NCBI RefSeq assembly: GCF_014193515.1
Contig: NZ_BLXX01000002.1
Span: forward strand, 310,001 to 374,000
DNA from: Geomonas silvestris
GTDB lineage: Bacteria; Desulfobacterota; Desulfuromonadia; Geobacterales; Geobacteraceae
Length of the DNA: 64,000 nucleotides
Direction: 5' to 3'
In this document: positions 1 through 9,510 of the stretch, piece by piece
Position numbering within the stretch: position 1 is the first letter of the stretch
How the letters are laid out: the number at the start of each line of letters is the position of its first letter
Notes under the pieces: generated by a model
What the model saw: the letters and a program-made list of their open reading frames with translations, nothing else
Databases searched by the model: none
What the model was told of the DNA's origin: nothing
Position numbers and translations under genes: made by a program

Positions 1-614
1 GCGATGGAGGGGTTGGCCATCACGTGGTTCTGGATCCCGGCCAGCTTGGTGGTCCCGGTGGCGCCGTAGGTAAGCGCCATGCCGTAGAGCAGGAAGCCGG
101 TGGAGAAGGCGCCCAGGAGGAAGTACTTAAGCCCCGCCTCGTTGCTCTTCAGGCTCGCCCGGTTCCAGCCGGCCAGCACGTAGAGGCTCACCGAGAGGAC
201 CTCGAGACCGAGGAAGATGACCATGAGGTCGGTGCCCGAAGCCATCAGCATCATCCCGACGGTCGAGAAGAGGATCAGGGGGTAGAGCTCACCCTGGTTG
301 CAGTCCTCCTGGACCATGTAGCGGTCCGAGATCAGGATGGCGAGGCCAGCCGAGATCAGGAAGATCACCTTGAAGAAGATCGCGAAGTTGTCCTGCATCA
401 CCGCGCCGCCGAAACCCATCTGCGGGGTGCCCCAGCCGCTCACCACGCTGGCGGCGGTCACGGCGAGACCGACGATGCTCAGCCACCCGAGGTAACCCTT
501 GTCCTTGCCGGGGACAAATACGTTTACCAGCAGGAGCACCATGGCGACCACCGAGAGTATGCACTCGGGCATGATCGACGCTATGTTTACGGCCGGCATT
601 GCAATTGTTTCCAT
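1..614 (-). CDS. nuoN: NADH-quinone oxidoreductase subunit N (partial)
   Basis: Membrane antiporter-like subunit of respiratory complex I, one of the three proton-pumping channels. About 204 N-terminal residues are visible and the reading frame runs off the left edge of the window. The start is the ATG at 614-612, preceded by a clear GGAGGA ribosome site (621-626) and giving METIAMPAVN. Several hydrophobic helices follow, with typical NuoN stretches such as FLGLEVLSVSLYVLAG and the FLLGAFSTGFLLYG helix. It is the last gene of the nuoA-N operon, about 45 bases after nuoM. The call is firm from sequence and position; the C-terminus cannot be judged. Confidence 0.93.
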   Translation of the reverse strand, partial: METIAMPAVNIASIMPECILSVVAMVLLLVNVFVPGKDKGYLGWLSIVGLAVTAASVVSGWGTPQMGFGGAVMQDNFAIFFKVIFLISAGLAILISDRYMVQEDCNQGELYPLILFSTVGMMLMASGTDLMVIFLGLEVLSVSLYVLAGWNRASLKSNEAGLKYFLLGAFSTGFLLYGMALTYGATGTTKLAGIQNHVMANPSI

Positions 615-658
615 CTATAATCCTCCGATCAGGCTAGTTCTAAACGGTTCGCTTTTGG

Positions 659-2332
659 CTACTTTGCTTCGGTTGCCGGTGCTTGGGGAATGGCCGGATG
701 ACCTGCCGGCAGACCCTGTGCCGGTGCGGCTTCGGCCGGTGCTGCCGCCGGTACCGCTGCAGGGGCGGCCTCCGGTAGTGCCGGAGCGACTGCCGGAACT
801 GCTGCCGGTGCGGCTACGGTGTTCTGGGCCACCATCTTCTTGCCGTTTACCTGGGCGATCATCTTGTCAAGCGAAGGAGCCATGGTGTCTATGAAGGGGC
901 GCGGGTAGACACCCATGAAGAAGATCAGGAAGACCAGCGGCACCATGATGGCGATCTCGCGGGCGTTCAGGTCTTTCAGGTTCTGGTTCTTCGGGTTGTT
1001 GAGCTCGCCGAACATCACCCTCTGGAACATCCAGAGCATGTAGACCGCGGAGAGGATGACGCCCGAGGTGGCGATGATGGCATAGACTTTAAGCGGGCCG
1101 TTGAAGGCGCCCAGAAGGACCAGGAACTCGCCCACGAAGCCGTTGGTGCCCGGAAGCCCTATGGAGGAGAAGGTCACGATCATGAAGATGGTGGCGAAGA
1201 TCGGCATCTGCTTCGCGAGACCGCCGAAATCGGAGATCTGGCGGGTGTGACGCCGCTCGTAGATGAAGCCAACGATAAGGAACAATGCGCCGGTGGATAC
1301 GCCGTGGTTCAGCATCTGCAGCATCCCGCCGGAGAGCCCCTGCTGGTTCAGGGCGAAGACCCCCAGCATGACGAAGCCTAGGTGGGCAACCGAAGAGTAG
1401 GCGACCAGTTTCTTAACATCCTGCTGCACCATGGCGACCAGCGAGGCGTAGATGATGCCGATCACGGAGAGGGTGGCGATGAGCGGGGTGAACTGGGCGG
1501 TGGCGTCCGGGAAAAGCGGCATGGCGAAGCGGACGAAACCGTAGGTACCCATTTTCAGCAAGACGGCTGCCAGGATGACGGAGCCTGCGGTCGGCGCCTC
1601 GGTGTGGGCATCCGGCAACCAGGTGTGCAGCGGGAACATCGGGACCTTGATGGCGAACGCCAGGGCGAAGGCCAGGAACATCCAGGTCTGGGTGACCGGG
1701 TCGAGGTGCAGATCCCAGAAGCGCAGGATCGAGAAGTCGCCCTGGCCCCCCTTGAAGTAGAGGGCGATGAGCGCGATCAGCATGAGCAGCGAGCCGACCA
1801 TGGTGTAGATGAAGAACTTGACCGCCGCGTAGATGCGGTTCTTGCCGCCGAAGATACCAATCATGAAGTACATCGGGATCAGCATCACTTCCCAGTAGAT
1901 GTAGAAGAGGAAGAGGTCGAGGGCCACGAAGGCGCCGATCATGCCGACCTCGAGGAGGAGCAAGAGGATCATGTACTCCTTCACCTTCTCCTCAACCGCG
2001 GTCCAGGTGGAGAGGATGGCGATCGGCATGATGAAGGTGGTCAGGATCACGAGCCAGAGGCTGATACCGTCGATCCCCACGTGGTAGCTCATCTGGAAGG
2101 GGCCAGCGGCGATCCAGGGCACCTTCTCGAGGAACTGGAACCCGCCCACGTCGGTACCTGCGGCGTTGTAGCCGGAGATCAGGGGCAGCGAGGCGAGGAA
2201 GTTCACCACCGACACCGCCAAGGCAACGGTACGGAGCACGCCGTGGCTGTTCTTGTTCACAAAGAGGAGGACGAGCGCCCCAATCAGCGGTGTGAAGGTT
2301 AATATGCTCAGTAACGGTAGCGTCTGGCTCAT
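659..2332 (-). CDS. nuoM: NADH-quinone oxidoreductase subunit M
   Basis: Antiporter-like proton-pumping subunit of complex I, 557 residues with about 14 membrane helices. Typical family stretches include the first-loop HVGIDGISLWLV, the WEVMLIPMYFMIG helix with its conserved glutamate, and PLHTWLPDAHTEAPTAGS with the channel lysine region after it. The start ATG follows AAGGAG at good spacing. Unusual: after the last helix (around residue 495) the protein continues for about 60 residues of mostly alanine and proline (MVAQNTVAAPAAV onwards). This tail is not part of the NuoM fold and makes the protein longer than the usual 490-510 residues. It lies between nuoL and nuoN. Confidence 0.96.
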   Translation of the reverse strand: MSQTLPLLSILTFTPLIGALVLLFVNKNSHGVLRTVALAVSVVNFLASLPLISGYNAAGTDVGGFQFLEKVPWIAAGPFQMSYHVGIDGISLWLVILTTFIMPIAILSTWTAVEEKVKEYMILLLLLEVGMIGAFVALDLFLFYIYWEVMLIPMYFMIGIFGGKNRIYAAVKFFIYTMVGSLLMLIALIALYFKGGQGDFSILRFWDLHLDPVTQTWMFLAFALAFAIKVPMFPLHTWLPDAHTEAPTAGSVILAAVLLKMGTYGFVRFAMPLFPDATAQFTPLIATLSVIGIIYASLVAMVQQDVKKLVAYSSVAHLGFVMLGVFALNQQGLSGGMLQMLNHGVSTGALFLIVGFIYERRHTRQISDFGGLAKQMPIFATIFMIVTFSSIGLPGTNGFVGEFLVLLGAFNGPLKVYAIIATSGVILSAVYMLWMFQRVMFGELNNPKNQNLKDLNAREIAIMVPLVFLIFFMGVYPRPFIDTMAPSLDKMIAQVNGKKMVAQNTVAAPAAVPAVAPALPEAAPAAVPAAAPAEAAPAQGLPAGHPAIPQAPATEAK

Positions 2333-2444
2333 TTACTCTGCTCCTTTTACTTCAGGTCAAAATTGACTTTTATCTCTTTACCGTGCCGCTTCGGATGGTA
2401 TCCCTGCCTGTTTCCAACTGATTCCGAGCTTCAGGCCTGGGCTA

Positions 2445-2478
2445 AATCCCCCCCTGCCCCCCTTCGCAAAGGGGGGTG
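2445..2478. repeat. C-run/G-run inverted repeat between nuoM and nuoL
   Basis: The gap between nuoL and nuoM holds CCCCCCTTCGCAAAGGGGGG, a hairpin with short loop. A close relative is found at 49211-49234, so it is a dispersed intergenic element. Inside an operon it may act as a processing or partial attenuation site; that is inference. Confidence 0.6.
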
Positions 2479-2495
2479 GTTGGAAGGAGTCCTTA

Positions 2496-4502
2496 TTAGC
2501 TGAACAGGTAGGCGGCCACGATCACCACCACGCCGAGGGTCATGGAGAAGGCGTAGTTGTGGACTAAGCCGGTCTGCACGTAGCGCAGCATGCCGGAGAA
2601 GCCTTTCACCACCGCGGCCACGCCGTTCACGCACCCGTCGACCACGACCACGTCGAACCCTTTCCAGAGGAAGTTGCCCAGGGCCTTGCAGGGGTTCACG
2701 AAGGCGAAGTCGTAGATCTCGTCCATGTACCACTTGTTGTAGACCGCGCGGTGCAGTGCCGGGAAGGCGTTGGTGAAGGCGGCCGGAATGGTCGGCTTCA
2801 CGATGTAGAGTGCGGCAGCCAGGCCGATACCGGCGAAGGCGATGATCACGGAGACACCCATGAGGCCCCACTCCATGGCGACGCTGTGGGCTTCGCCGTG
2901 GGCGCCTGCATGTTTCATGTACTCGGTGGAGTAGGCAAACACCGGCTCCAGGTAGTGCTCCCACATGTTGGGAATGCCGCCCAGGGTTTCGCCGATGACT
3001 TTGGGGATCCCGACATAGCCGCCCACGATGGAGAGGCAGGCGAGCACCACGAGCGGCAGGGTGATGACCCAGGGAGACTCGTGCAGGTGGTGGAAGGCTT
3101 TCTCGGAAAGCCGGGTCTCGCCGAAGAAGGTCATGAAGACCAGGCGGAACATGTAGAAGGCGGTCAGGAACGCGGCGCAGGCGCCGAAGCCCCACAGGAT
3201 GATGTTCATCTCACCGTGGTGCGGGTTGGAGAAGGCCTGCCAGAGGATCTCGTCCTTGGAGAAGAAGCCGGCCAGACCGGGGACACCGGCGATGGCCAGG
3301 GTCGCGATCAGGAAGGTGGCGAAGGTGATGGGCATCTTGGCCTTGAGGCCCCCCATGTTTCTCATGTCCTGCGGGTCCGCGTCGGAGTGCTCGTGGTGCA
3401 GGGCGTGGTGCATGGCGTGGATGACCGAGCCGGAACCAAGGAACAGGCAGGCCTTGAAGAAGGCGTGGGTCATCAGGTGGAAGATGCCGGCGCCGAAGGC
3501 ACCCACACCCATCGCCAGGAACATGTAGCCCAGCTGGGAAACCGTCGAGTACGCGAGGACGCGCTTGATGTCGTTCTGGGCGGTACCGATGGTCGCGGCG
3601 AAGAGCGCGGTGGCGGCGCCGACGCAGGCGACGACGAGGAGCGCGGTCGGGGACTTGATGAACATGAAGTTCATGCGGCCGATCATGTAGACACCGGCGG
3701 TAACCATGGTGGCCGCGTGGATCAGGGCGGAAACCGGGGTCGGGCCTTCCATCGCGTCCGGGAGCCAGGTGTAGAGCGGAATCTGGGCCGACTTGCCGGT
3801 GGCGCCCAGGAAGAAGCAGAGGCAGATGATGGTGGTCACCCCGCCGACCGGCATCAGCTCGGCGTGGGAGGCGAGTTCACGGAAGTTGATGGTCCAGACG
3901 TTGTGCTGCCCGCCCAGGTACCAGAACATGGTGAAGAGGCCGAGGAGGAAACCGAAGTCGCCCACCCTGTTCATCACGAACGCCTTCTTGCCCGCGTCGC
4001 CCGCGCTCTTCTTGTGGAAGTAGTAGCCGATCAGGAGGTAGGAGCAGAGGCCCACCCCTTCCCACCCCACGAACATGAGGAGCAGGTTGTTGCCGGATAC
4101 CAGGCAGAGCATGGAGAAGGTAAAGAGGTTCAGGTAGCAGAAGTAGCGGTAGAACCCTTCCTCACCGTGCATGTAGCCGATGGAGTAGAGATGGATCAGG
4201 AAACCAACCCCGGTGACCACCATGAGCATCACGCAGGAGAGCGGATCGATCAAGAAGCCGATGTCGGCCTTGAACTGTCCGGACTGGATCCAGGTGAAGA
4301 TGGTCTTCTCGAAGTGCCGCTCTTCGCCCGGCAGGCTCAAAAGCTGCATCAGGATGCCACAGGCCACGAAGAACGAGCAGAGAACCGAGCCGGCTGCGAT
4401 ACCACCGATGACCGTTTCGTTCTTGATCTTCTTCCCGAACAGGCCGTTGATGACTGAACCGATGAGAGGGCACAGTGGGATCAACCATACTAAATCAAAC
4501 AT
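2496..4502 (-). CDS. nuoL: NADH-quinone oxidoreductase subunit L
   Basis: Largest antiporter-like subunit of complex I, 668 residues. It has about 16 membrane helices plus the long C-terminal lateral helix that clamps the pump modules together. Family landmarks seen: FVGWEGVGLCSYLLIGYYF near residue 145, PLYTWLPDAMEGPTPVSAL near residue 240 and LAYSTVSQLGYMFLA near residue 315. The start ATG is preceded by AAGGAG. Length is normal. It follows nuoK by about 58 bases and precedes nuoM by about 160 bases. Confidence 0.97.
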   Translation of the reverse strand: MFDLVWLIPLCPLIGSVINGLFGKKIKNETVIGGIAAGSVLCSFFVACGILMQLLSLPGEERHFEKTIFTWIQSGQFKADIGFLIDPLSCVMLMVVTGVGFLIHLYSIGYMHGEEGFYRYFCYLNLFTFSMLCLVSGNNLLLMFVGWEGVGLCSYLLIGYYFHKKSAGDAGKKAFVMNRVGDFGFLLGLFTMFWYLGGQHNVWTINFRELASHAELMPVGGVTTIICLCFFLGATGKSAQIPLYTWLPDAMEGPTPVSALIHAATMVTAGVYMIGRMNFMFIKSPTALLVVACVGAATALFAATIGTAQNDIKRVLAYSTVSQLGYMFLAMGVGAFGAGIFHLMTHAFFKACLFLGSGSVIHAMHHALHHEHSDADPQDMRNMGGLKAKMPITFATFLIATLAIAGVPGLAGFFSKDEILWQAFSNPHHGEMNIILWGFGACAAFLTAFYMFRLVFMTFFGETRLSEKAFHHLHESPWVITLPLVVLACLSIVGGYVGIPKVIGETLGGIPNMWEHYLEPVFAYSTEYMKHAGAHGEAHSVAMEWGLMGVSVIIAFAGIGLAAALYIVKPTIPAAFTNAFPALHRAVYNKWYMDEIYDFAFVNPCKALGNFLWKGFDVVVVDGCVNGVAAVVKGFSGMLRYVQTGLVHNYAFSMTLGVVVIVAAYLFS

Positions 4503-4560
4503 CCCTGACTCCTTTATTCTGAAGTTCTGATCTGAAAATGCGTAGGGTTCGCTTCGACTC

Positions 4561-4863
4561 TTACAGCTTCATCACGTTGATGTCTTCGACGTCGATGGAC
4601 TCGCGGTTCTTGTAGAAGGCGATCATCAGCGCGAGGCCCACAGCCGCCTCGGCGGCCGCCACCGTCATGATGAAGAAGACGAAGACCTGGCCGTCGATGT
4701 TCCCCAGGTAGCGCGAGAAGGCGACCAGGGTCAGGTTGACTGCGTTCAGCATCATCTCGACGCACATGAAGATGACGATGGCGTTTCTCCTGGTCAGCAC
4801 GCCGATGGTGCCGATGGAGAAGAGAATTGCCGAAAGTACCAGGTAGTTTTCTAAGGCTAGCAT
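4561..4863 (-). CDS. nuoK: NADH-quinone oxidoreductase subunit K
   Basis: Small three-helix membrane subunit of complex I (100 residues), related to the MrpC antiporter subunit and part of the proton path. I start it at the ATG at 4863 ([10 protein letters not shown]) because GAGGGGT sits just upstream. A five-residue upstream extension would need a TTG start. The two buried glutamates expected of NuoK are present in [12 protein letters not shown] and [11 protein letters not shown]. It is packed tightly between nuoJ and nuoL. Confidence 0.95.
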   Translation of the reverse strand: MLALENYLVLSAILFSIGTIGVLTRRNAIVIFMCVEMMLNAVNLTLVAFSRYLGNIDGQVFVFFIMTVAAAEAAVGLALMIAFYKNRESIDVEDINVMKL

Positions 4864-4887
4864 GTCAACACCCCTCAAATGCGGTAG

Positions 4888-5391
4888 TTAGATTCTCTTT
4901 TTGGCCAGGATGACGGCACCGATGATAGCCACCAACAGCAGGATCGAGGTCACCTCGAAGGGCAAGAGGAAGTCGGTGAAGAGCGCCTTGCCGATGATCT
5001 CGATGTGCCCGGTCTTGGCGATCGACTGCGGGCTCATGCTCCCGGTGGCGCCGGTAAGCGATCCCTTCAGGAGGAACCAGACGGTCAGGAACATGGAGAA
5101 GATCCCGATTGCCGATCCGGCCAGCACCGCGTGGGTGTTCGGCTTCACCGTCTCCGCCTTCACGTTTAAGAGCATGATGACGAAGATGATGAGGACCATG
5201 ATGGCGCCGGCGTAGACGATCACCTGGGTTACCGCCATGAAGGGGGCGTCCAGCATGACGTAGAAGGTCGCCAGGCAGAAGAAGGTCATCACCAGCGACA
5301 GCGCGCTGTTGATCGGGTTCTTGCAGGTGATCACCAGGAGACTGCAAATTACGGCTACCGCAGCCACGACGAAGAAGAAGATCGATTCCAT
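4888..5391 (-). CDS. nuoJ: NADH-quinone oxidoreductase subunit J
   Basis: Membrane subunit of complex I, 167 residues with five predicted helices. The third helix carries the conserved VIVYAGAIMVLIIFVIMLLN stretch, which undergoes the pi-bulge rearrangement during coupling. The start ATG follows AAGGAG by five bases. Length is normal for NuoJ of this group. It sits between nuoI and nuoK. Confidence 0.96.
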   Translation of the reverse strand: MESIFFFVVAAVAVICSLLVITCKNPINSALSLVMTFFCLATFYVMLDAPFMAVTQVIVYAGAIMVLIIFVIMLLNVKAETVKPNTHAVLAGSAIGIFSMFLTVWFLLKGSLTGATGSMSPQSIAKTGHIEIIGKALFTDFLLPFEVTSILLLVAIIGAVILAKKRI

Positions 5392-5401
5392 TGCTGCTCC
5401 T

Positions 5402-5800
5402 TTATTTCTTTTCTAAGAGTCGCTCTTTGGTAAAGGTGAAGTCGGCCCTGGTGTAGTTGGCCAGTTCGAAGGTTTCGCTCATGCGGATCGCGTCCACCGG
5501 GCAGGCCTCGACGCAGTACCCGCAGAAGATGCAGCGCAGCATGTCGATCTCGTACTTGGCTGCGAACTTGTCGTGCTTGGCGTCCTCGCCCGCCTCGACC
5601 GTGATGCACTTGGCCGGGCAGACGGTGGGGCAGAGGTAGCAGGCCACGCACTTGGCGCGGTCGTGCGACACGTTCAGGACGTGCAGGCCGCGGAAGTTGG
5701 GCTTGATCGCCGGCCGCTCGGTCGGGTACTGCAGGGTGACCGGTTTTTTGAACATGTGGCTGAAAGTTATCTGAAGACCTTTTAAGAGCGGCATTATCAT
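5402..5800 (-). CDS. nuoI: NADH-quinone oxidoreductase subunit I, two [4Fe-4S] clusters
   Basis: Ferredoxin-like subunit of the peripheral arm of complex I, 132 residues. It passes electrons from NuoG towards NuoB. Two [4Fe-4S] motifs are plain: CVACYLCPTVCP at residues 51-62 and CIFCGYCVEACP at about 91-102. The N-terminus has the amphipathic membrane-associated segment. The start is ATG at 5800; a second ATG two codons on is equally possible. Ten bases separate it from nuoJ. Confidence 0.96.
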   Translation of the reverse strand: MIMPLLKGLQITFSHMFKKPVTLQYPTERPAIKPNFRGLHVLNVSHDRAKCVACYLCPTVCPAKCITVEAGEDAKHDKFAAKYEIDMLRCIFCGYCVEACPVDAIRMSETFELANYTRADFTFTKERLLEKK

Positions 5801-5848
5801 TGTGCGGTACCTCGCCTTAAAGTAAGTAGTGCGCTTATGAAGCTTCTT

Positions 5849-6898
5849 CTAGAACTGCGTGACTGCGATCCAGATGCCGGTTCCCACGATGTTCAGGAGG
5901 GTGATCGGGAGGAACACCTTCCAGCCCAGGTGCATGAGCTGGTCGTAGCGGTAACGCGGGTAGGTGGCGCGGATCCACATGCAGACAAAGATCAGGAAGT
6001 AGACCTTGGCCACGAACCAGAACCAGCCGGGGAGGAACGCCGGGCCGTGCCAGCCGCCCAGGAACAGGGTGGTGGTGACCGCGCAGACCGTTACCATGTT
6101 GGCGTATTCAGCCATGAAGAACATCGCGTACTTCATGGAGGAGTACTCGGTGATGAAGCCGGAAACGAGCTCCGTCTCGGCCTCGGGGAGGTCGAACGGG
6201 GTACGGTTGATCTCGGCCAGCGAGCAGATGAAGAAGATCACGAAGGCGATCGGCTGCTTGAAGACGTACCAGGCGCCGTCGGCCTGGGCCGCTACGATCT
6301 GGTGCAGCGAGAGGCTGCCGGAGAGCATGAAGACCGCGATGATCGCGAGGCCCGCGGAGAGCTCGTAGGAGATCATCTGTGCCGCGGAGCGCAGGCCGCC
6401 TAAGAGCGAGTATTTCGAGTTGGAAGACCACCCCGCCAGGACCACGCCGTAGACACCCAGGGATGCCATGGCCAGGATGTAGAGGACGCCGACGTTGATG
6501 TCGAAGACCTGGGCGCCGGCCTGGTCGTAGTAGGCCGCGATCTGCAGCGGCACCTTGTAGCCGAATACCTCGATCGTGCCGCCGAAGGGGATGACGGCGA
6601 AGGAGATGAAGGCCGGGATGAGCGCCACCAGGGGGGCTAACAGGAAGGCGAACTTGCTCGCCTGGTCCGGAATGATCTCTTCCTTGAAGAAGAGCTTCAC
6701 CCCGTCGGCGATCGGCTGCAAAAGACCATGCCAGCCCGTCCGCATGGGTCCCAGGCGCACCTGCATGTGACCGATGATCTTCCTCTCCGCGTAAGTGGCG
6801 TAGGCCACGGTCAGCAGGACAAAGACAAAGGCTACGAGCACCTTGGCAACCATGGCTATATAGTACGCGACCGGCAGTCCTAAGATTAGCGTATCCAT
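5849..6898 (-). CDS. nuoH: NADH-quinone oxidoreductase subunit H
   Basis: Membrane subunit at the joint of the two arms of complex I, 349 residues and about eight helices. It forms much of the quinone-access chamber. Conserved landmarks include AERKIIGHMQVRLGPMRTGW near residue 38, the RTPFDLPEAETELVSGF loop near residue 212 and TEYSSMKYAMFFMAEY just after it. The start ATG follows a GAGGGGA ribosome site. Length is normal. Confidence 0.97.
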   Translation of the reverse strand: MDTLILGLPVAYYIAMVAKVLVAFVFVLLTVAYATYAERKIIGHMQVRLGPMRTGWHGLLQPIADGVKLFFKEEIIPDQASKFAFLLAPLVALIPAFISFAVIPFGGTIEVFGYKVPLQIAAYYDQAGAQVFDINVGVLYILAMASLGVYGVVLAGWSSNSKYSLLGGLRSAAQMISYELSAGLAIIAVFMLSGSLSLHQIVAAQADGAWYVFKQPIAFVIFFICSLAEINRTPFDLPEAETELVSGFITEYSSMKYAMFFMAEYANMVTVCAVTTTLFLGGWHGPAFLPGWFWFVAKVYFLIFVCMWIRATYPRYRYDQLMHLGWKVFLPITLLNIVGTGIWIAVTQF

Positions 6899-6946
6899 CT
6901 GATAGTCTTCCCCTCTAGTGTGAAATTAACGAACCAGGTTAAAGGT

Positions 6947-6977
6947 AGGGTTGAGGCCTTGCGAGCTCCTCAACCCT
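6947..6977. repeat. 10-bp perfect inverted repeat between nuoG and nuoH
   Basis: AGGGTTGAGG (6947-6956) and CCTCAACCCT (6968-6977) form a perfect 10-bp stem with an 11-base loop in the 90-base nuoG-nuoH gap. The arms resemble the CTCAACC-rich repeat at 55838-55958. No T-run follows, so a strong terminator is unlikely; an RNA-processing or stability hairpin is an inference. Confidence 0.55.
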
Positions 6978-6989
6978 GACCCGTTATTT

Positions 6990-9464
6990 CTATTTCCCGA
7001 CGGTGACCCAGGTTACCGCTTTGCCGTCGGTGACCGCGTTGATGCTCCCCTCGCCGAAGTGGTAGGGGGCGAACACGACACCCTGGGGCAGGCGGTAGCC
7101 GACCTTGGCGGTGACGCTCACCGACCCGGTGTCGCTCTTCACGGTGATGGCGTCGCCGTCCTCGATCTTCAGGACCTTGGCGTCGGCCGCGGAGAGCTCG
7201 GCGTAGGCGTTGGGGCAGACCAGCATCGGCCCCTCGCCGAAGCGGGACATGGTGCCGGAGTGGTAGAGCGCGCTGCCGGTGACCAGGGCCAGTTTGCCGG
7301 CAACCGGCGCTGCGGCCTGTGCCGCCACCGGAACCAGCTTGGCGGAGGGGGCAACCGGGAGGAGTTTCCCTTCGTCGCCCAAGGCCGCCTGGGAAAGCCC
7401 CGCGTAGGCCGGGACGTTCGCGGCGATCTCGGCGAAGAGCTCGCTCTGGTTTAAGTACTTCTGCCCGCCCAGGGCGGCGTTCAGGGTGTTCAGGATCTCG
7501 AAGTCGCTCTTGGCGAGGCCGACCGGCTTAACGGCCTGCTTCACCTGCTGGAGCTTTCTCCCCACGCTGGTGAAGGTACCGGACTTCTCGGCGAAGGAGA
7601 CCGCCGGGAGCACCACGTCGGCAAGCTGGGCCGTCTCGGTGAGGAAGAGGTCCGCCACCACCAGGAAGTCCACCGCTTCGAGCGCCTTCTCCACCTTGGC
7701 GCGGTTCGGGTAGGAGACCACCGGGTTCTCGCCGGCCACGAACAGGGTCTTCACCTGGCCGCTTATGCAGGCGTCGATGATGGCGCTGCCGTTGAGCCCG
7801 CTTGCTTTCGGGTGGATCCCCAAGTCGGCGGCACCCTGGCTGTTGTTCTTCTCGCCCATGACCAAGAGGCCCGTACCTTCCTTGCCGTACTTGCCGGTCA
7901 GGATGGCGAGGTTCGCGCAGGCCTCGGCCAGCGCCGCGTTGTGGCCCGGGTAGCCCAGACCGATCGGGAGCAGGATGAGCGCCTTCTCGGCGGCTGCGTA
8001 GTCCTTGGCGAGCTTGGCGATCTCGTCGGCGGAGACGCCGGTTGCGGCGGCCGCCTTCTCGAGCGAGACCTCGGCAAGGGCTGCCTTCAGTTCGGAGAGA
8101 CCCGGTGCTGCCGCGTCGGCAAGGCCCGCGTCGATGATCACCTTGGCGAGCGCGTTCAGCAGCAGGAGTTCGCTCCCCGGGGTGTGCACGGTGGTCTGGG
8201 CGCCCGGCAGTTTGCCGAGTTTGCCGCGCTTGTCCGAGACGATCCTCAGGTCCACCCCTTTGCGCTTCACGCCCAGGTTGATCTCGAAGCCGATGACCGG
8301 GTGGGTCTCGTAGGCGTCGGTTTTGATCACCAGGAGCAGGTTGCTCTTCTGGATGTCCAGGATCTCGGAAGGGGAGGCCACGGTGCCGAAGGAGGCCTTG
8401 AGCCCCTCGGTCAGTGCCGCGTGGGCGAAGCCGGCCGAGTGGTCGATGTTGTCGGTTCCCAGGGTGCCACGGAAGAGCTTCTCGAACAGGAAGAGCTCCT
8501 CGTTGGTGAGGTGGGCGGTGGAGAGTGCCGCAAGCGAGGCCGGGGCGGCCTTGGCCTGGGTGAGACGCTCGGTCACCAGGGCAAGCGCCTCGTCCCAGCT
8601 CGACTCGACCAGCTTTCCGTTTTTACGGATGAGCGGGGTGGTGAGCCTTTTGTCGGAGTTGACGAACTGGTAGGCGAAGCGGCCGCGGTGGCAGAGCTGG
8701 CCGTTGTGGAAGCCCTGGTCCTCGTCGTAGACGGTGGTCAAGACCTTGTTGTCCTTGCACCCCAGGGTGAGCTGGCAGCCGGTACCGCAGTAGGAGCAGA
8801 CGGTCTTCGTCTTGGAGAGCGCCCACCAGCGCGCCTGGAACTTGAAGGGGCGGGAGATCAGCGCGCCGACCGGGCAGACCGAGACGCAGGAGCCGCAGAA
8901 CTCGCAGTTCAGGGGGCCATCGAACTCGGTGCCGATCTTCGCCTCGAGGCCGCGGTTGATGACCGAGTAGGCGCCGTAGCTTACGATCTCGTCGCAGATG
9001 CGAGCGCACTTGCCGCACAGGATGCAGCGGTTCATGTCGCGCTCGATGATCGGGTTCACGTAGTCGATCTCGTGGTTGAACTTCTCGTCCACGAACTGGT
9101 TGCAGTTGACCTTGTACTCGTAGGTGAGGTTCTGCAGGTCGCAGTCGCCCGCCGCGTCGCACACCGGGCAGTCGATCGGGTGCTTGAGGAGCAGAAGTTC
9201 CAGCACCAGCTTCCTCGCCTTGACGATCTCGTCGTTGGAGGTCCTGACGATCATCCCCTCGGTGACCGGGGTGGTGCAGGCCGGGATCAGCCTCCCCTTC
9301 ATCTGCTCCACCTCGACGAGGCACATGCGGCAGCCGCCGAACGGGTGCAGCTTCTTGTCGTGGCACAGGATGGGGATCTTGATCCCCGCCGACTTGGCGG
9401 CGTCGTAAATGGTCGCGTCCTTGGGTACCGTTACCTGCTTGTTGTCTACTGTAAGATTTACCAT
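6990..9464 (-). CDS. nuoG: NADH-quinone oxidoreductase subunit G
   Basis: Large iron-sulfur subunit of the NADH-input module, 824 residues. An N-terminal [2Fe-2S] ferredoxin domain (C34, C45, C48 and a cysteine near 63) is followed by the HPIDCPVCDAAGDCDLQ His/Cys cluster site. Two [4Fe-4S] motifs come next (CILCGKCARICD and CEFCGSCVSVCP), then CSYCGTGCQL at the head of a molybdopterin-oxidoreductase-like domain. That CxxCxxxC site is the distal N7-type cluster of bacterial NuoG. The C-terminal domain is alanine-rich and appears catalytically empty, as usual. It follows nuoF after a 136-base repeat-bearing gap. Confidence 0.96.
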   Translation of the reverse strand: MVNLTVDNKQVTVPKDATIYDAAKSAGIKIPILCHDKKLHPFGGCRMCLVEVEQMKGRLIPACTTPVTEGMIVRTSNDEIVKARKLVLELLLLKHPIDCPVCDAAGDCDLQNLTYEYKVNCNQFVDEKFNHEIDYVNPIIERDMNRCILCGKCARICDEIVSYGAYSVINRGLEAKIGTEFDGPLNCEFCGSCVSVCPVGALISRPFKFQARWWALSKTKTVCSYCGTGCQLTLGCKDNKVLTTVYDEDQGFHNGQLCHRGRFAYQFVNSDKRLTTPLIRKNGKLVESSWDEALALVTERLTQAKAAPASLAALSTAHLTNEELFLFEKLFRGTLGTDNIDHSAGFAHAALTEGLKASFGTVASPSEILDIQKSNLLLVIKTDAYETHPVIGFEINLGVKRKGVDLRIVSDKRGKLGKLPGAQTTVHTPGSELLLLNALAKVIIDAGLADAAAPGLSELKAALAEVSLEKAAAATGVSADEIAKLAKDYAAAEKALILLPIGLGYPGHNAALAEACANLAILTGKYGKEGTGLLVMGEKNNSQGAADLGIHPKASGLNGSAIIDACISGQVKTLFVAGENPVVSYPNRAKVEKALEAVDFLVVADLFLTETAQLADVVLPAVSFAEKSGTFTSVGRKLQQVKQAVKPVGLAKSDFEILNTLNAALGGQKYLNQSELFAEIAANVPAYAGLSQAALGDEGKLLPVAPSAKLVPVAAQAAAPVAGKLALVTGSALYHSGTMSRFGEGPMLVCPNAYAELSAADAKVLKIEDGDAITVKSDTGSVSVTAKVGYRLPQGVVFAPYHFGEGSINAVTDGKAVTWVTVGK

Positions 9465-9510
9465 CTCGACCTCAGTCTCCGTGGGAATCAGAACAAGTTC
9501 TAAACGCTCA

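Noticed and set aside
7812-9503. 563-codon open frame antisense to nuoG
   Set aside because: Composition (repeated GDL, VVL, EEE patterns) and full overlap with a firmly identified gene show it is a by-product of GC-rich codon usage. Similar long antisense frames over nuoM, nuoL, nuoF, atpD and ftsK were rejected for the same reason.
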